From AP-15 sp963781215 (GTDB taxonomy: Bacteria > Pseudomonadota > Alphaproteobacteria > ATCC43930 > CGMCC-115725), in contig CAWAFE010000026.1 in NCBI GenBank assembly GCA_963781215.1, positions 1 through 64,000 of the forward strand: a stretch of 64,000 bases of DNA. Direction: 5' to 3'. Shown one piece after another: positions 17,197 to 26,412 of the stretch; the stretch's first letter is position 1; every line of letters starts with the position of its first letter. Below the pieces are notes generated by a model that worked only from the letters and a program-made list of their open reading frames with translations, made no database searches and was not told the DNA's origin. Made by a program: the position numbers and the translations under genes.

Positions 17197-19908
17197 ATGC
17201 TGGCGCTCGGGTCTCTCGCCTTCGCCTCGCCATGGCTGCTCCTGGCATTGACGGCATTGCCGATCATCTGGTGGCTCTTACGGGTGACGCCGCCGGCGCC
17301 GCGCCGCATCGCTTTCCCGGCGATCCGGCTGCTGCTGGGCCTGGTGCCGCGCGAGGAAACCCCGGCGCGCACCCCGCTGTGGCTGATCCTGTTGCGCATG
17401 GCGCTCGCCGCCCTGGTCATCCTGGCACTCGCCCACCCGCTGATGAACCCACAGCAGCGCCTGGCAGCCACCGGGCCGATCCTCTTCATCGTCGATGACG
17501 GCTGGGCCGCGGCGCGCGATTGGCCAGTCCGGCAGGCGGCGCTCACGGGCCTTCTGGCCGAGGCTGGCCGGGAGGATCGGCAGGTCGTGCTGGCAACCAC
17601 GGCCCCCCTGGCCGGAGACGAGGCGCCGCCGGCATTGGCCCCGGTCCGCGCCGCCGACGCGCGGGCTGCGGTGCAGTCGCTGCTACCCAAGCCCTGGCCG
17701 GTCGACCGCCGGGCCGTGCTAAAGCGGCTCGAAGCCCTCTCGCTGCCGGAGGCGAGCTCCGCCATCTGGGTCAGCGACGGCGTCGCCGACGTCGGCAGCG
17801 AGGCGCTCGCCAGCTGGCTCACCAGGCGCGGCAGCCTGCGCTATCTTGCCATGGAACCGGACAAGGCACCGCTGCTGCTCGTCGCCGGCGAAGCCGAGCC
17901 GAAGGATTTGACCGTCGCGCTGCGCTCGCTGCCGGCAACGGCGCCACGGCTCTATCAGGTGCGGGCGAGCGGCGAGGATGGCCGCCTGCTGGTGCGCCAG
18001 GCGGCGACCCTCGAACCCGGCGCGAAATCGGTGCAAGTCCGGCTGCCGATGCCGAGCGAGCTGCGAAACCGAACCACCCGCGTCGAGATCGAGGGCGAGC
18101 AGTCGGCGGGTGCCGTGCTGCTGGTCGACGAGCGCTGGCGGCGGCGCCCGGTCGGCATCGCCGCGCCGACGGCCGGAACCGGCCAGCCGCTTCTCAGCGA
18201 GAATTTCTACCTCGAACGCGCGCTCGGCCCCTTCGCCGAGGTGCGGCGCGGCCGGGTGTCGGATCTTTTGAAGCGCGAGCTCGCGGTCCTGGTCTTTTCC
18301 GACACTGGACCCGATTCGCCGACGGAAGCGGAGACGGTCGGCAAATGGGTCGAGGCTGGCGGGCTGCTGCTGCGCTTCGCCGGACCGCATTTGGCCGAGC
18401 AGGAGGACAAGCTCTTGCCGGTGCGGCTGCGCCGCGGCGGCCGCACGATCGGCGGTGCGATGTCCTGGGAGCAGCCGGCGCGGCTGGCGCCCTTCACCGC
18501 CGACAGCCCGTTTGCGGGGTTGGCGGTCCCGGCCGATGTAACCGTCTCGCGGCAGGTGCTGGCCGAGCCCGATCTCGACCTCGCCGGCAAGACCTGGGCG
18601 CGGCTCGCTGACGGAACGCCGCTGGTCACCGCCGAAAAGCGCGGGCAGGGCTGGATCGTGCTGGTGCACACCACGGCGAATGCCGACTGGTCGAACCTCG
18701 CCCTCTCGGGGCTCTTTGTCGAAATGCTGCGGCGGATCGTGGCGGTCGGCCAGGGGGTGAACGAAGCCGGCAGCGAGGCATTGCCGCCGATCGAGACCTT
18801 GGACGGGTTCGGCCACCTGCAGCGGGCGCCGTCGACGGCCCGCCCGATTTCGGGCAAGGAGATCGCCACCGCCGCGGCGTCGCCGCGCCATCCGCCCGGC
18901 TTCTACGGTACCGCCGATGCCCGTCGCGCCCTCAACCTCTCGGGTGGGATCGCGGAGTTGAAGCCGATCGACGATCTGCCACCGGATACCGTGCGCGAGA
19001 CCTTTGCTCATGGCCGCGAAATCGATCTTCGGCCGCCATTGCTGACCGCGGCGTTCATTCTGGCGCTGGTTGACCTCCTGATCGCCTACGCGCTGCGCGG
19101 CCTCCTGCGGCGGCGTCCGGCGCGGGTCGCGGCCCTGGTTCTGCTCGCCGCCGCCGTGCTGCCGACCGCACCGCGCGCCGACGACGCCTTTGTCGTCAAA
19201 GCGGCCTCGGAGCTGCGCCTCGCCTATGTTCGCACCGGGAACCAGGATGTCGATGCGCTGAGCCGCGCCGGGCTGATCGGCCTGACCGGGACGTTGAACC
19301 GACGCACCGCGGTCGACACCGCCGAGCCGCTCGCCATCGACATCGAGAGCGACGAGCTGATCTTCTTCCCGCTGCTCTACTGGCCGGTGACCGCCGACCA
19401 GCCGCCGCCTTCGGCCAAGGCGGTCGAGCGGATCAATCGCTATCTCGAGACTGGCGGCACGATCCTCTTCGACACGCGCGACGGCGACAATCAGAGCCCC
19501 GGCCCGTTCGGCGGGGCGGCGATCGCCGCGCAGCGGCTGCGGCGCCTGACAGCGGGGGTCAAGATGCCGCCACTGGCGCCGGTGCCGCCCGACCACGTGC
19601 TGACCAAGTCGTTCTATCTGATGCACGAGTTCCCCGGCCGCTGGAATGTCGGCACCCTGTGGGTCGAGCCGGTCGAGGACCGCGTCAATGACGGGGTGTC
19701 GAGCGTCATCGTCGGCGCCAACGACTGGGCCGGCGCCTGGGCGGTCGATGGCGAGGGCCGGCCCGCCTTCGCGGTCGTGCCCGGCGGCGAGGCGCAGCGC
19801 GAGATGGCGATGCGGTTCGGCGTCAACCTCGTCATGTATGTGCTGACCGGCAACTACAAGTCGGACCAGGTGCATGTGCCGGCGATCCTGGAGCGGCTCG
19901 GCCAATGA
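17197..19908 (+). CDS. BatA-like membrane protein with C-terminal DUF4159
   Basis: This 903-residue protein begins with a BatA N terminus: two membrane segments (SPWLLLALTALPIIWWLLRV near residue 12 and WLILLRMALAALVILALAHP near 68) around a short loop. A VWA-like part follows (PILFIVDDGWAAARDW), then a glutamine-amidotransferase-like middle. A further membrane segment lies near residue 615 (LTAAFILALVDLLIAYALRG). The last 230 residues are DUF4159, beginning SELRLAYVRTGNQDVD and including GGTILFDTRDGD. It is an inner-membrane partner of the MoxR/DUF58 pair. The stop overlaps the next start by four bases. Confidence 0.85.
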   Translation: MLALGSLAFASPWLLLALTALPIIWWLLRVTPPAPRRIAFPAIRLLLGLVPREETPARTPLWLILLRMALAALVILALAHPLMNPQQRLAATGPILFIVDDGWAAARDWPVRQAALTGLLAEAGREDRQVVLATTAPLAGDEAPPALAPVRAADARAAVQSLLPKPWPVDRRAVLKRLEALSLPEASSAIWVSDGVADVGSEALASWLTRRGSLRYLAMEPDKAPLLLVAGEAEPKDLTVALRSLPATAPRLYQVRASGEDGRLLVRQAATLEPGAKSVQVRLPMPSELRNRTTRVEIEGEQSAGAVLLVDERWRRRPVGIAAPTAGTGQPLLSENFYLERALGPFAEVRRGRVSDLLKRELAVLVFSDTGPDSPTEAETVGKWVEAGGLLLRFAGPHLAEQEDKLLPVRLRRGGRTIGGAMSWEQPARLAPFTADSPFAGLAVPADVTVSRQVLAEPDLDLAGKTWARLADGTPLVTAEKRGQGWIVLVHTTANADWSNLALSGLFVEMLRRIVAVGQGVNEAGSEALPPIETLDGFGHLQRAPSTARPISGKEIATAAASPRHPPGFYGTADARRALNLSGGIAELKPIDDLPPDTVRETFAHGREIDLRPPLLTAAFILALVDLLIAYALRGLLRRRPARVAALVLLAAAVLPTAPRADDAFVVKAASELRLAYVRTGNQDVDALSRAGLIGLTGTLNRRTAVDTAEPLAIDIESDELIFFPLLYWPVTADQPPPSAKAVERINRYLETGGTILFDTRDGDNQSPGPFGGAAIAAQRLRRLTAGVKMPPLAPVPPDHVLTKSFYLMHEFPGRWNVGTLWVEPVEDRVNDGVSSVIVGANDWAGAWAVDGEGRPAFAVVPGGEAQREMAMRFGVNLVMYVLTGNYKSDQVHVPAILERLGQ

Positions 19909-22013
19909 GCGGCAGCGCCCTCTCGCTGGCTTTTGCGCCGCTGCTGCCGTGGCTCGCGATCGCCGGGCTCGCCGTCGCGGGCGCGATCGTGCTGGGCTTC
20001 GGGATTTGGCGTCGGGCGCGGGGCCTGTGGTGGCGCGCGGTTGCCGCCGCGATCCTGCTCGCGGCCCTCGTCAACCCCTCGCTGATCGAGGAAAAGCGCA
20101 CGCCGCAACGCGACATCGCGATCGTTATCGTCGACGATTCGCCGAGTCAGCGGATCGGCGACCGCCGGCAGGCGACCGAGGCTGCGCTGGCGACGCTCAA
20201 GGACCGTCTCGCGCGTGCGCGAGACCTCGATGTCCGCGTGGTCAGCGCCGGCAAGCCGCAGCCAGGCGCCGGCGACGACGGGACCCGGCTCTTTGCCGGG
20301 CTCAACCGGGCCATGGCCGATGTGCCGCGCCAGCGCCTGGCCGGCGTCGTCATGATCACCGACGGCCAGGTCCACGACGTTCCGGCCGGCGACGCGAAAG
20401 CCCTCGCCGAGGCGGTCGGCGCGCCGCTCCACGTCTTCCTCTCCGGGCGCCCCGACGAGCGCGACCGCCGGCTGGTCGTGGCGCGGGCGCCGAGCTTCGG
20501 CCTCGTCGGCAAGGAGCTGACCTTGACGGTCCGGGTCGAGGATCTGCCGGCGGACGCCAAGAAGCCCGAAGGGTCCGGCGGCCAGGCCAGGCTCACCTTG
20601 CGCAAGGACGGCGGTGCGCCGCAGCAGCTCGTCGTGCCCGTGGGCCGCGATGTCCCACTCAAGATCCCGATCGATCACGGCGGGCCCAATGTGCTGGAGC
20701 TGGAGGTCGAGCCGGGGCCGAGCGAGCTGACCCTCGACAACAACCGTGCGGTCGTGGCGGTCAACGGCGTGCGTGACCGGTTGCGCGTGCTGTTGGTATC
20801 GGGCGAGCCGCATGCGGGCGAGCGGGTGTGGCGCAACATCCTCAAATCCGATCCGTCGGTCGACCTCGTCCACTTCACGATCCTGCGGCCGCCGGAAAAG
20901 CAGGACGGCACGCCGATCCGCGAATTGTCGCTGATCGCCTTTCCGATTCGCGAGCTGTTCGACACCAAGCTCGACGATTTCGACCTGATCATCTTCGACC
21001 GCTACAGCCGCCGCGGAGTGATCCCGCAGGCCTATCTCGAGAACGTGGTGCGTTATGTCCGCAACGGCGGCGCGTTCCTCGAAGCCGCCGGCCCCAATTT
21101 CGGCACGCCCTTGAGCCTGTCGCGCACTCCGCTCGGCGCGATCCTGCCGACCGAGCCGACCGGCAACGTCTTCGAGGAAGGGTTCAAGCCGCAGCTGACC
21201 GATCTCGGCCGCCGGCATCCGGTAACCGAGGGGCTTTCGGGCGCAGGGCCGACCGACGGGCAGCCGAGCTGGGGGCGCTGGTTCCGCCAGGTCGACGCGC
21301 GGGTCAACCACGGCACCACCGTGATGAGCGGCGACCACGGCGACCCGCTCCTCGTCCTCGACCGTGTCGGCGAGGGGCGGGTAGCGCAGCTGCTCTCCGA
21401 TCAGATGTGGTTCTGGGCGCGAGGGTTCGAAGGCGGCGGCCCGCAGGCGGAGCTGCTGCGCCGGCTCGCCTACTGGCTGATGAAGGAACCCGATCTCGAG
21501 GAGAACGACTTGCGCGCGATGGTCGAGGGCGACCGGCTCGTCGTCACCCGGCAATCGCTCGAGCCCGACGACCACCCTGTGAGCGTGACCCTGCCGGACG
21601 GGTCGAGCCGCGCCCTAACCCTGACGCCGGAGAACGGTGGGCGCAGCAGCGGCGGCATGAACATCGACGAGATGGGGCTCTACCGGGTGACCGACGGGAG
21701 CCGCACGGCGTTGGCCGCGGCCGGCCCGCTCAACCCGATCGAGTTCGCCGATGTCCGCACCACACCCGATAAGCTCGGGCCGGTGGTGTCGGCAACCGGC
21801 GGCGGCGTCTTCTGGGTCGGCTCCGGCGCTGTGCCGGAGGTCCGCCGGGTGGCGCCCGGCCGGACCGCCGCCGGAAGCGACTGGATGGGCTTGCGCGCCA
21901 ATGGCGAGTATACCGTGGCCGGGCTCAGCGAAACCCCGCTGCTGCCGGGCATCGCGGCGCTGCTGCTGATCGTCGGCGGGCTGCTCGCAGCCTGGCACAG
22001 GGAAGGCAGCTGA
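19905..22013 (+). CDS. membrane protein with VWA-like and glutamine-amidotransferase-like regions
   Basis: This 702-residue protein has two N-terminal membrane segments (LLPWLAIAGLAVAGAIVLGF and WWRAVAAAILLAALVNPSLI) and one at the C terminus (LPGIAALLLIVGGLLAAWHR). The region after the second segment (DIAIVIVDDSPSQRIGDRR) and VVMITDGQVHDVP is VWA-like. The middle (LRVLLVSGEPHAGERVWRNI, then YLENVVRYVRNGGAFLEAAG) resembles class I glutamine amidotransferase-like domains with no clear Cys nucleophile. It is the last gene of the MoxR operon. Its role is structural or regulatory by inference. Confidence 0.8.
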   Translation: MSGSALSLAFAPLLPWLAIAGLAVAGAIVLGFGIWRRARGLWWRAVAAAILLAALVNPSLIEEKRTPQRDIAIVIVDDSPSQRIGDRRQATEAALATLKDRLARARDLDVRVVSAGKPQPGAGDDGTRLFAGLNRAMADVPRQRLAGVVMITDGQVHDVPAGDAKALAEAVGAPLHVFLSGRPDERDRRLVVARAPSFGLVGKELTLTVRVEDLPADAKKPEGSGGQARLTLRKDGGAPQQLVVPVGRDVPLKIPIDHGGPNVLELEVEPGPSELTLDNNRAVVAVNGVRDRLRVLLVSGEPHAGERVWRNILKSDPSVDLVHFTILRPPEKQDGTPIRELSLIAFPIRELFDTKLDDFDLIIFDRYSRRGVIPQAYLENVVRYVRNGGAFLEAAGPNFGTPLSLSRTPLGAILPTEPTGNVFEEGFKPQLTDLGRRHPVTEGLSGAGPTDGQPSWGRWFRQVDARVNHGTTVMSGDHGDPLLVLDRVGEGRVAQLLSDQMWFWARGFEGGGPQAELLRRLAYWLMKEPDLEENDLRAMVEGDRLVVTRQSLEPDDHPVSVTLPDGSSRALTLTPENGGRSSGGMNIDEMGLYRVTDGSRTALAAAGPLNPIEFADVRTTPDKLGPVVSATGGGVFWVGSGAVPEVRRVAPGRTAAGSDWMGLRANGEYTVAGLSETPLLPGIAALLLIVGGLLAAWHREGS

Positions 22014-22049
22014 CCCGCCTGAGCGTCGTCGTTTGCTGGTGGTATTTTC

Positions 22050-22736
22050 GTGCTGAGACGGGTTCTCGCTCCGTTGCATCCGGACGGCTTCAAATTCGTC
22101 TTGGGCGCTGCGCTCGCAACCCTGGTGCTGTTCCTGCTATGGCGTCCTGCCGGGTGGGCGGTTCTGATCGCGACCTTGTGGATTGCCTATTTCTTCCGCG
22201 ACCCGTGGCGCGTCACCCCGAGCCGGGTCGGCCTCCTGGTCAGCCCGGCCGACGGCGTAGTGATGTCGGTGGCGTCCGCCCCACCGCCACCCGAGCTGGC
22301 GATGGGCAATGCCGAATTCGTAAGGGTCGGGATCTTTCTCAGTATTTTCGATGTGCACGTGACGCGCTCGCCGGCCGCCGGCCGGGTGGCGGCGCTGCGC
22401 TATACCAAGGGCCGGTTCCTCAATGCGAGCCGCGACGAAGCGAGCCGGCACAACGAGCGCATGGCGATTCGCGTCGCCCCGCCCGAAGGGCCGGAGATCG
22501 TTTTTGTCCAGATCGCCGGACTCGTCGCCCGGCGGATCGTCTGCGACTTGCGCGAAGGCCAGGAGATCGCAGCCGGCCAGCGCATGGGGATCATCCGCTT
22601 CGGCTCGCGGGTCGACATCTATTGCCCGCCGCCTTATGTGCCGCTGGTCGTCGTCGGGCAACGCATGGTCGGCGGGGAGACCGTTATCGCTGACCGTCTC
22701 GCGCGGGAGCCGGCGCGCGAAGGCACCGCACATTGA
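22050..22736 (+). CDS. psd: phosphatidylserine decarboxylase proenzyme
   Basis: This 228-residue protein (GTG start at 22050) is the short prokaryotic PSD type. It has an N-terminal membrane anchor (VLGAALATLVLFLLWRPAGW), then PADGVVMSVASAPPP, the core FLSIFDVHVTRSPAAGRVAA, and the self-cleavage site RFGSRVDIYCP near residue 188, where the Ser becomes the pyruvoyl group after chain cleavage. It makes phosphatidylethanolamine from phosphatidylserine. pssA follows after 13 bases; the two make consecutive steps of the same pathway. Confidence 0.92.
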   Translation: MLRRVLAPLHPDGFKFVLGAALATLVLFLLWRPAGWAVLIATLWIAYFFRDPWRVTPSRVGLLVSPADGVVMSVASAPPPPELAMGNAEFVRVGIFLSIFDVHVTRSPAAGRVAALRYTKGRFLNASRDEASRHNERMAIRVAPPEGPEIVFVQIAGLVARRIVCDLREGQEIAAGQRMGIIRFGSRVDIYCPPPYVPLVVVGQRMVGGETVIADRLAREPAREGTAH

Positions 22737-22749
22737 GAGGAGGCTCGAT

Positions 22750-23622
22750 TTGAGACGGCGTTCGCCACGGATGCGGCGGCCGCGAGTCCGCCGGCTCGCC
22801 GACCGCTCGGTCAACCGGATGGTGCCGAACATTCTGACTTTGCTCGCGCTGTGCGCCGGGATGACCGCGATCCGCTTTGCGATGAACGGCGATTTCCAGG
22901 CCGCGGTGTTCTCGATCATCGTCGCCGGCATTTTCGACGGCCTCGACGGACGCATCGCCCGCCTGCTCAAATCAACCTCGAGCTTTGGCGCCGAGCTCGA
23001 CAGCCTGGCCGATTTTGTCAGCTTCGGGGTGGCACCGGCGGCGGTGCTCTATTTGTGGACGATGTCGGCGCTGAACAGCTTCGGCTGGGCGATCGTGCTG
23101 TTTTTTGCGGTCTGCTGCGCACTGCGCCTGGCGCGCTTCAACACCCAGGCGGCGACGGACCTGCCGCCCTACGCCTCGCCGTTCTTTACCGGCGCGCCGG
23201 CGCCGGCCGGGGCCGGGCTGGTGATGGTGCCGATGTTTTTGAGCTTCGAATGGGGCGATTGGCTATTCCGCTCGCCTTATCTGAACGCCGCGACGGTGAC
23301 GGGGGTGGCGCTCCTGATGGTCAGCAAGGTCCCGACCGTCTCGCTCAAACGCATCCGCATCCCGCACAACCTGGTGGTCCCGACCCTGCTCGGCGTCGGC
23401 GTTTTGACCGCTTTCTTCACGACGGCACCGTGGCCAACCCTGACAATCATCGGCATCGTCTATGTCGGCTCGATCCCGCTGACGGTCCGCTCCTACTACC
23501 GCCTGCGCCGCGCCGCCGAGGCGCGCCGCGGTGAGCCGGCCCAAGCCGCCGCCCTGGCGCCGCCCGCTGCTGCCTATCCTTTAAGCGAGAACAGCGCTCC
23601 GGCCAGGGAAACGCGCGACTGA
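22750..23622 (+). CDS. pssA: CDP-diacylglycerol-serine O-phosphatidyltransferase
   Basis: TTG 22750 is the best start, with AGGAGG six bases upstream, giving 290 residues. An Arg-rich N terminus precedes the CDP-alcohol phosphatidyltransferase motif D-G-x2-A-R-x8-G-x3-D-x3-D, seen as DGRIARLLKSTSSFGAELDS with LAD near residues 66-88. About eight hydrophobic segments follow. The enzyme makes phosphatidylserine from CDP-diacylglycerol and serine, feeding the psd product encoded directly upstream. The Ala/Pro-rich last 40 residues are not conserved. Confidence 0.92.
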   Translation: MRRRSPRMRRPRVRRLADRSVNRMVPNILTLLALCAGMTAIRFAMNGDFQAAVFSIIVAGIFDGLDGRIARLLKSTSSFGAELDSLADFVSFGVAPAAVLYLWTMSALNSFGWAIVLFFAVCCALRLARFNTQAATDLPPYASPFFTGAPAPAGAGLVMVPMFLSFEWGDWLFRSPYLNAATVTGVALLMVSKVPTVSLKRIRIPHNLVVPTLLGVGVLTAFFTTAPWPTLTIIGIVYVGSIPLTVRSYYRLRRAAEARRGEPAQAAALAPPAAAYPLSENSAPARETRD

Positions 23623-23739
23623 GCACAGACCGGTCGACTGGCCGCCTCCCGTCGCGGGCAAGTATCCGGCCCCGCTCGATGGCCGCGGGCTATCCCCGAT
23701 CCTCTCCTCGGACCTAAAACCCACCGAAAACCGGGCTTC

Positions 23740-24192
23740 CTATTTCTTCGCCCCCGGAGTGCGCACGGCCCGACGGCCGGCGCCACGGCCGAGCCCGATT
23801 CTCTTGGCGAATTCTGAGCGCTGCTCGGCGTAGTTGGGCGCCACCATCGGATAGTCCGGCGCAAGACCCCATTTCGTACGATATTCGTCCGGGGTCATGT
23901 TGTAGGTCGAGCGAAGATGCCGCTTTAGCATCTTCAGCTTTTTGCCGTCTTCCAGGCATATCAGAAAATCCGGGGTGATCGATCTTCGGATCGGCACTGC
24001 CGGCCGTCGCAGCTCTGGCGGCACCTCGGCGGTTTGACCGTCGAGGGACCTCAGAGAGCCGTAGACGGCATTGATAATGTCGCCCAGCTGACTTGTGGCC
24101 AAAACGTTGTTGCGGACGTAAGCGGCGACCACATCCGCGGTCATCCGCAGCAACTCCTCCCGCGCCGTCTGCGGCGCCGCCGCTTCTGCCAT
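23740..24192 (-). CDS. mucR: MucR/Ros family transcriptional regulator
   Basis: ATG 24192 has GGAGAAG upstream and gives 150 residues. The N-terminal half (LLRMTADVVAAYVRNNVLAT) is the oligomerisation region. The zinc-finger-like DNA-binding part is CLEDGKKLKMLKRHLRSTYN followed by MTPDEYRTKWGLAPDYPMVA, typical of MucR. The basic C terminus ends GAKK. MucR proteins are nucleoid-associated regulators that silence AT-rich targets and control exopolysaccharide, motility and cell-cycle genes in alphaproteobacteria. A good sigma-70-like promoter lies just upstream. Confidence 0.92.
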   Translation of the reverse strand: MAEAAAPQTAREELLRMTADVVAAYVRNNVLATSQLGDIINAVYGSLRSLDGQTAEVPPELRRPAVPIRRSITPDFLICLEDGKKLKMLKRHLRSTYNMTPDEYRTKWGLAPDYPMVAPNYAEQRSEFAKRIGLGRGAGRRAVRTPGAKK

Positions 24193-24233
24193 GTTCTTCT
24201 CCGGTAAATCTGGAAATGTTCGAGCCCAAACCG

Positions 24234-24262
24234 ATGATTGCAGCATGAATTTCTTGTGTCAA
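24234..24262 (-). promoter_or_regulatory. candidate promoter of mucR
   Basis: On the minus strand TTGACA (24257-24262) and AATCAT (24234-24239) are separated by 17 bases and lie about 40 bases before the mucR start codon. The -35 is a perfect consensus, the -10 is moderate. The surrounding DNA is AT-rich compared with the neighbouring genes, which would also suit MucR autoregulation. Confidence 0.5.
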
Positions 24263-24294
24263 CGGAAACTTTTGAGGGACCACAGTAATCGACA

Positions 24295-24324
24295 TTGAGA
24301 CGGTTGTCGCAACAACTTTACAAT
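24295..24324 (+). promoter_or_regulatory. candidate promoter toward glyA
   Basis: TTGAGA (24295-24300) and TACAAT (24319-24324) are 18 bases apart on the plus strand, leading into a roughly 270-base leader before glyA. No riboswitch class was recognised in that leader. The 24193-24593 interval holds only this and the mucR promoter. Confidence 0.4.
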
Positions 24325-24593
24325 CGCACGTGAGCTTCCGGCGCATGTTGCTCTAGTTTGACGCGCCTTACGCCCGCGCTTGATACCGCCGGGCCGCGCA
24401 AAGGATGTCGCCGGCGCGCCGCAAAACCGGTTGTCACAGCCTCGCGGTCGACGCGAGTTATGGTAGGCAGTTGGCATCATCAATCGAGATTTGGTAGAGT
24501 GCCATTCGTCGGAGGCTAGTCCCCTGCGGATGATCGCGTCTGATCCGGAATCCGCTTCTGCACCATGCTGCGGTGCAGCGGCCCGTCCTGTCC

Positions 24594-25943
24594 ATGACGA
24601 GCGGTCGATCGATGCCTCCAGCCTCATTCTCCTTGCGCGCTCCCGTCGCCGACGGCTTTTTTTCCGAGACCCTTCTCGAAGTCGATCCCGAACTGGCCGC
24701 GGCGATCGACCGCGAGTGCGGGCGTCAGCAGTCGCAGATCGAGCTGATCGCGAGCGAAAACATCGTCTCGCGCGCGGTGCTGGAGGCGCAGGGTTCGGTG
24801 CTGACCAATAAATACGCCGAAGGATATCCCGGGCGCCGATACTATGGCGGCTGCGAGTTCGTCGACATCGCCGAGAAGATTGCGATCGACCGCGCCAGGC
24901 GGCTCTTCGACTGCGCATTCGCCAACGTCCAGCCGCATTCGGGCGCGCAGGCGAACCAGGCGGTCTTCCTGGCGCTGCTTGCACCGGGCGATGCCATTCT
25001 CGGGATGTCGCTGGCCGCCGGCGGCCATCTGACCCATGGCGCCTCGTTCAACCTCTCGGGCAAATGGTTCAACGCGTTCGCCTACGGGGTGCGGGCGCAG
25101 GACGCACGGATCGATTTCGACGAAATCGAGCAACTGGTCCAGTCGCATCGTCCAAAGCTGATCATCGCCGGCGGCAGCGCCTATCCGCGGATCATCGATT
25201 TCGCCCGGTTCCGCGCGATCGCCGACAGCGTGGGCGCCTATCTGATGGTCGACATGGCGCATTTCGCCGGCCTCGTCGCCGGCGGTGTCCATCCGAGCCC
25301 GCTGCCACACGCGCATGTCGTCACCACGACGACCCACAAAACCCTCCGCGGGCCGCGAGGCGGGCTGCTCCTCGCCAATGACGAGGACATCGGCCGCCGC
25401 CTCAACGCCGCCGTCTTTCCGGGCTTGCAAGGCGGCCCGCTGATGCATGTGGTCGCCGCCAAGGCGGTGGCGCTCGGCGAAGCGATGCGGCCGGATTTCG
25501 GGCATTATGCCGCCGCCGTGGTCGAGAACGCCGCGGTGCTGGCGGCGACATTGGCCGAGGCGGGGCTCGCCATCGTCTCGGGCGGCACCGACACGCATCT
25601 GATGCTGGTCGACCTGCGGCCCTTGGGGCTGACCGGGCGTGATGCGGAAAGCAGCCTCGAACGCGCCGGCATCACCTGCAACAAGAACGGCATCCCGTTC
25701 GACCCGCAAAAGCCGGCGGTCACCTCCGGCGTTCGTCTCGGCTCGCCGGCGGCGACGACGCGCGGCTTCGGACCCGAAGAATTCCGCGCCGTCGGCCGGA
25801 TGATCGTCGAGGTGCTGCAAGGGCTCGCCCGATCGCCGGCGGCGAACGGTGCGGTCGAGACGCGCGTGCGAGAGGAGGTCCGAGAGCTCTGCGCCCGCTT
25901 CCCGATCTATCCGGACGGTCGGGACCAAGCAAGGGCGGGATAG
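24594..25943 (+). CDS. glyA: serine hydroxymethyltransferase
   Basis: The protein has about 449 residues. ATG 24594 is used; 24573 and 24612 are possible starts, because the conserved part begins only at ETLLEVDPELAAAIDRECGR. Motifs are SQIELIASENIVSRAV, TNKYAEGYPGRRYYGGCEFV, the PLP-lysine site VVTTTTHKTLRGPRGGLLLA near residue 245, and TSGVRLGSPAATTRGFG. It converts serine and tetrahydrofolate to glycine and methylene-tetrahydrofolate. nrdR and ribD follow within a few bases, an order common in alphaproteobacteria. Confidence 0.94.
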   Translation: MTSGRSMPPASFSLRAPVADGFFSETLLEVDPELAAAIDRECGRQQSQIELIASENIVSRAVLEAQGSVLTNKYAEGYPGRRYYGGCEFVDIAEKIAIDRARRLFDCAFANVQPHSGAQANQAVFLALLAPGDAILGMSLAAGGHLTHGASFNLSGKWFNAFAYGVRAQDARIDFDEIEQLVQSHRPKLIIAGGSAYPRIIDFARFRAIADSVGAYLMVDMAHFAGLVAGGVHPSPLPHAHVVTTTTHKTLRGPRGGLLLANDEDIGRRLNAAVFPGLQGGPLMHVVAAKAVALGEAMRPDFGHYAAAVVENAAVLAATLAEAGLAIVSGGTDTHLMLVDLRPLGLTGRDAESSLERAGITCNKNGIPFDPQKPAVTSGVRLGSPAATTRGFGPEEFRAVGRMIVEVLQGLARSPAANGAVETRVREEVRELCARFPIYPDGRDQARAG

Positions 25944-25953
25944 GGAGGAGGAG

Positions 25954-26412
25954 ATGCGCTGTCCGTTTTGCGGAACCGACGACACCCAGGTCAAGGATTC
26001 GCGGCCGACCGACGATCGGGGTGCGATCCGCCGGCGGCGTTTTTGCCCGAACTGCGCAGCCCGCTTCACCACCTTCGAGCGAGTGCAATTGCGCGAGCTG
26101 ACGGTGGTCAAGAAGAACGGGCAGCGCGAGCCCTTCGACCGCGACAAGCTCGCCCGCTCGATCTACATCGCGCTGCGCAAACGCCCGGTCGAGCCCGACC
26201 GGGTCGAGCGCATCATCAACTCGCTGGTCCGCCAGCTCGAAAGCTCGGGCGAAACCGAGATCCCGAGCGATATGATCGGCGGCCTCGTCATGGAGGCGCT
26301 GGCGAGCCTCGACCAGGTCGCCTATATCCGCTTCGCCTCGGTCTACCGCAATTTCCGCGAGGCCAAGGATTTCGGGGAGTTCGTCGGGCGGATCGCCGCC
26401 GATGGCCAGTGA
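25954..26412 (+). CDS. nrdR: NrdR transcriptional repressor
   Basis: ATG 25954 follows a strong ribosome site (GGAGGAG) 10 bases after the glyA stop. The 152-residue protein has the N-terminal zinc ribbon (MRCPFCGTDD ... FCPNCAARFTTFERVQL) and then an ATP-cone starting VVKKNGQREPFDRDKLARSI. NrdR senses (d)ATP and represses ribonucleotide reductase genes through NrdR boxes. Length and motifs are complete. Its last codons overlap the ribD start. Confidence 0.95.
   Translation: MRCPFCGTDDTQVKDSRPTDDRGAIRRRRFCPNCAARFTTFERVQLRELTVVKKNGQREPFDRDKLARSIYIALRKRPVEPDRVERIINSLVRQLESSGETEIPSDMIGGLVMEALASLDQVAYIRFASVYRNFREAKDFGEFVGRIAADGQ

Noticed and set aside
17719..19905. 728-codon open frame on the minus strand opposite the BatA-like gene
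   Set aside because: Shadow of a well-supported gene with membrane segments and DUF4159; the product is Arg/Gln-rich without family resemblance.
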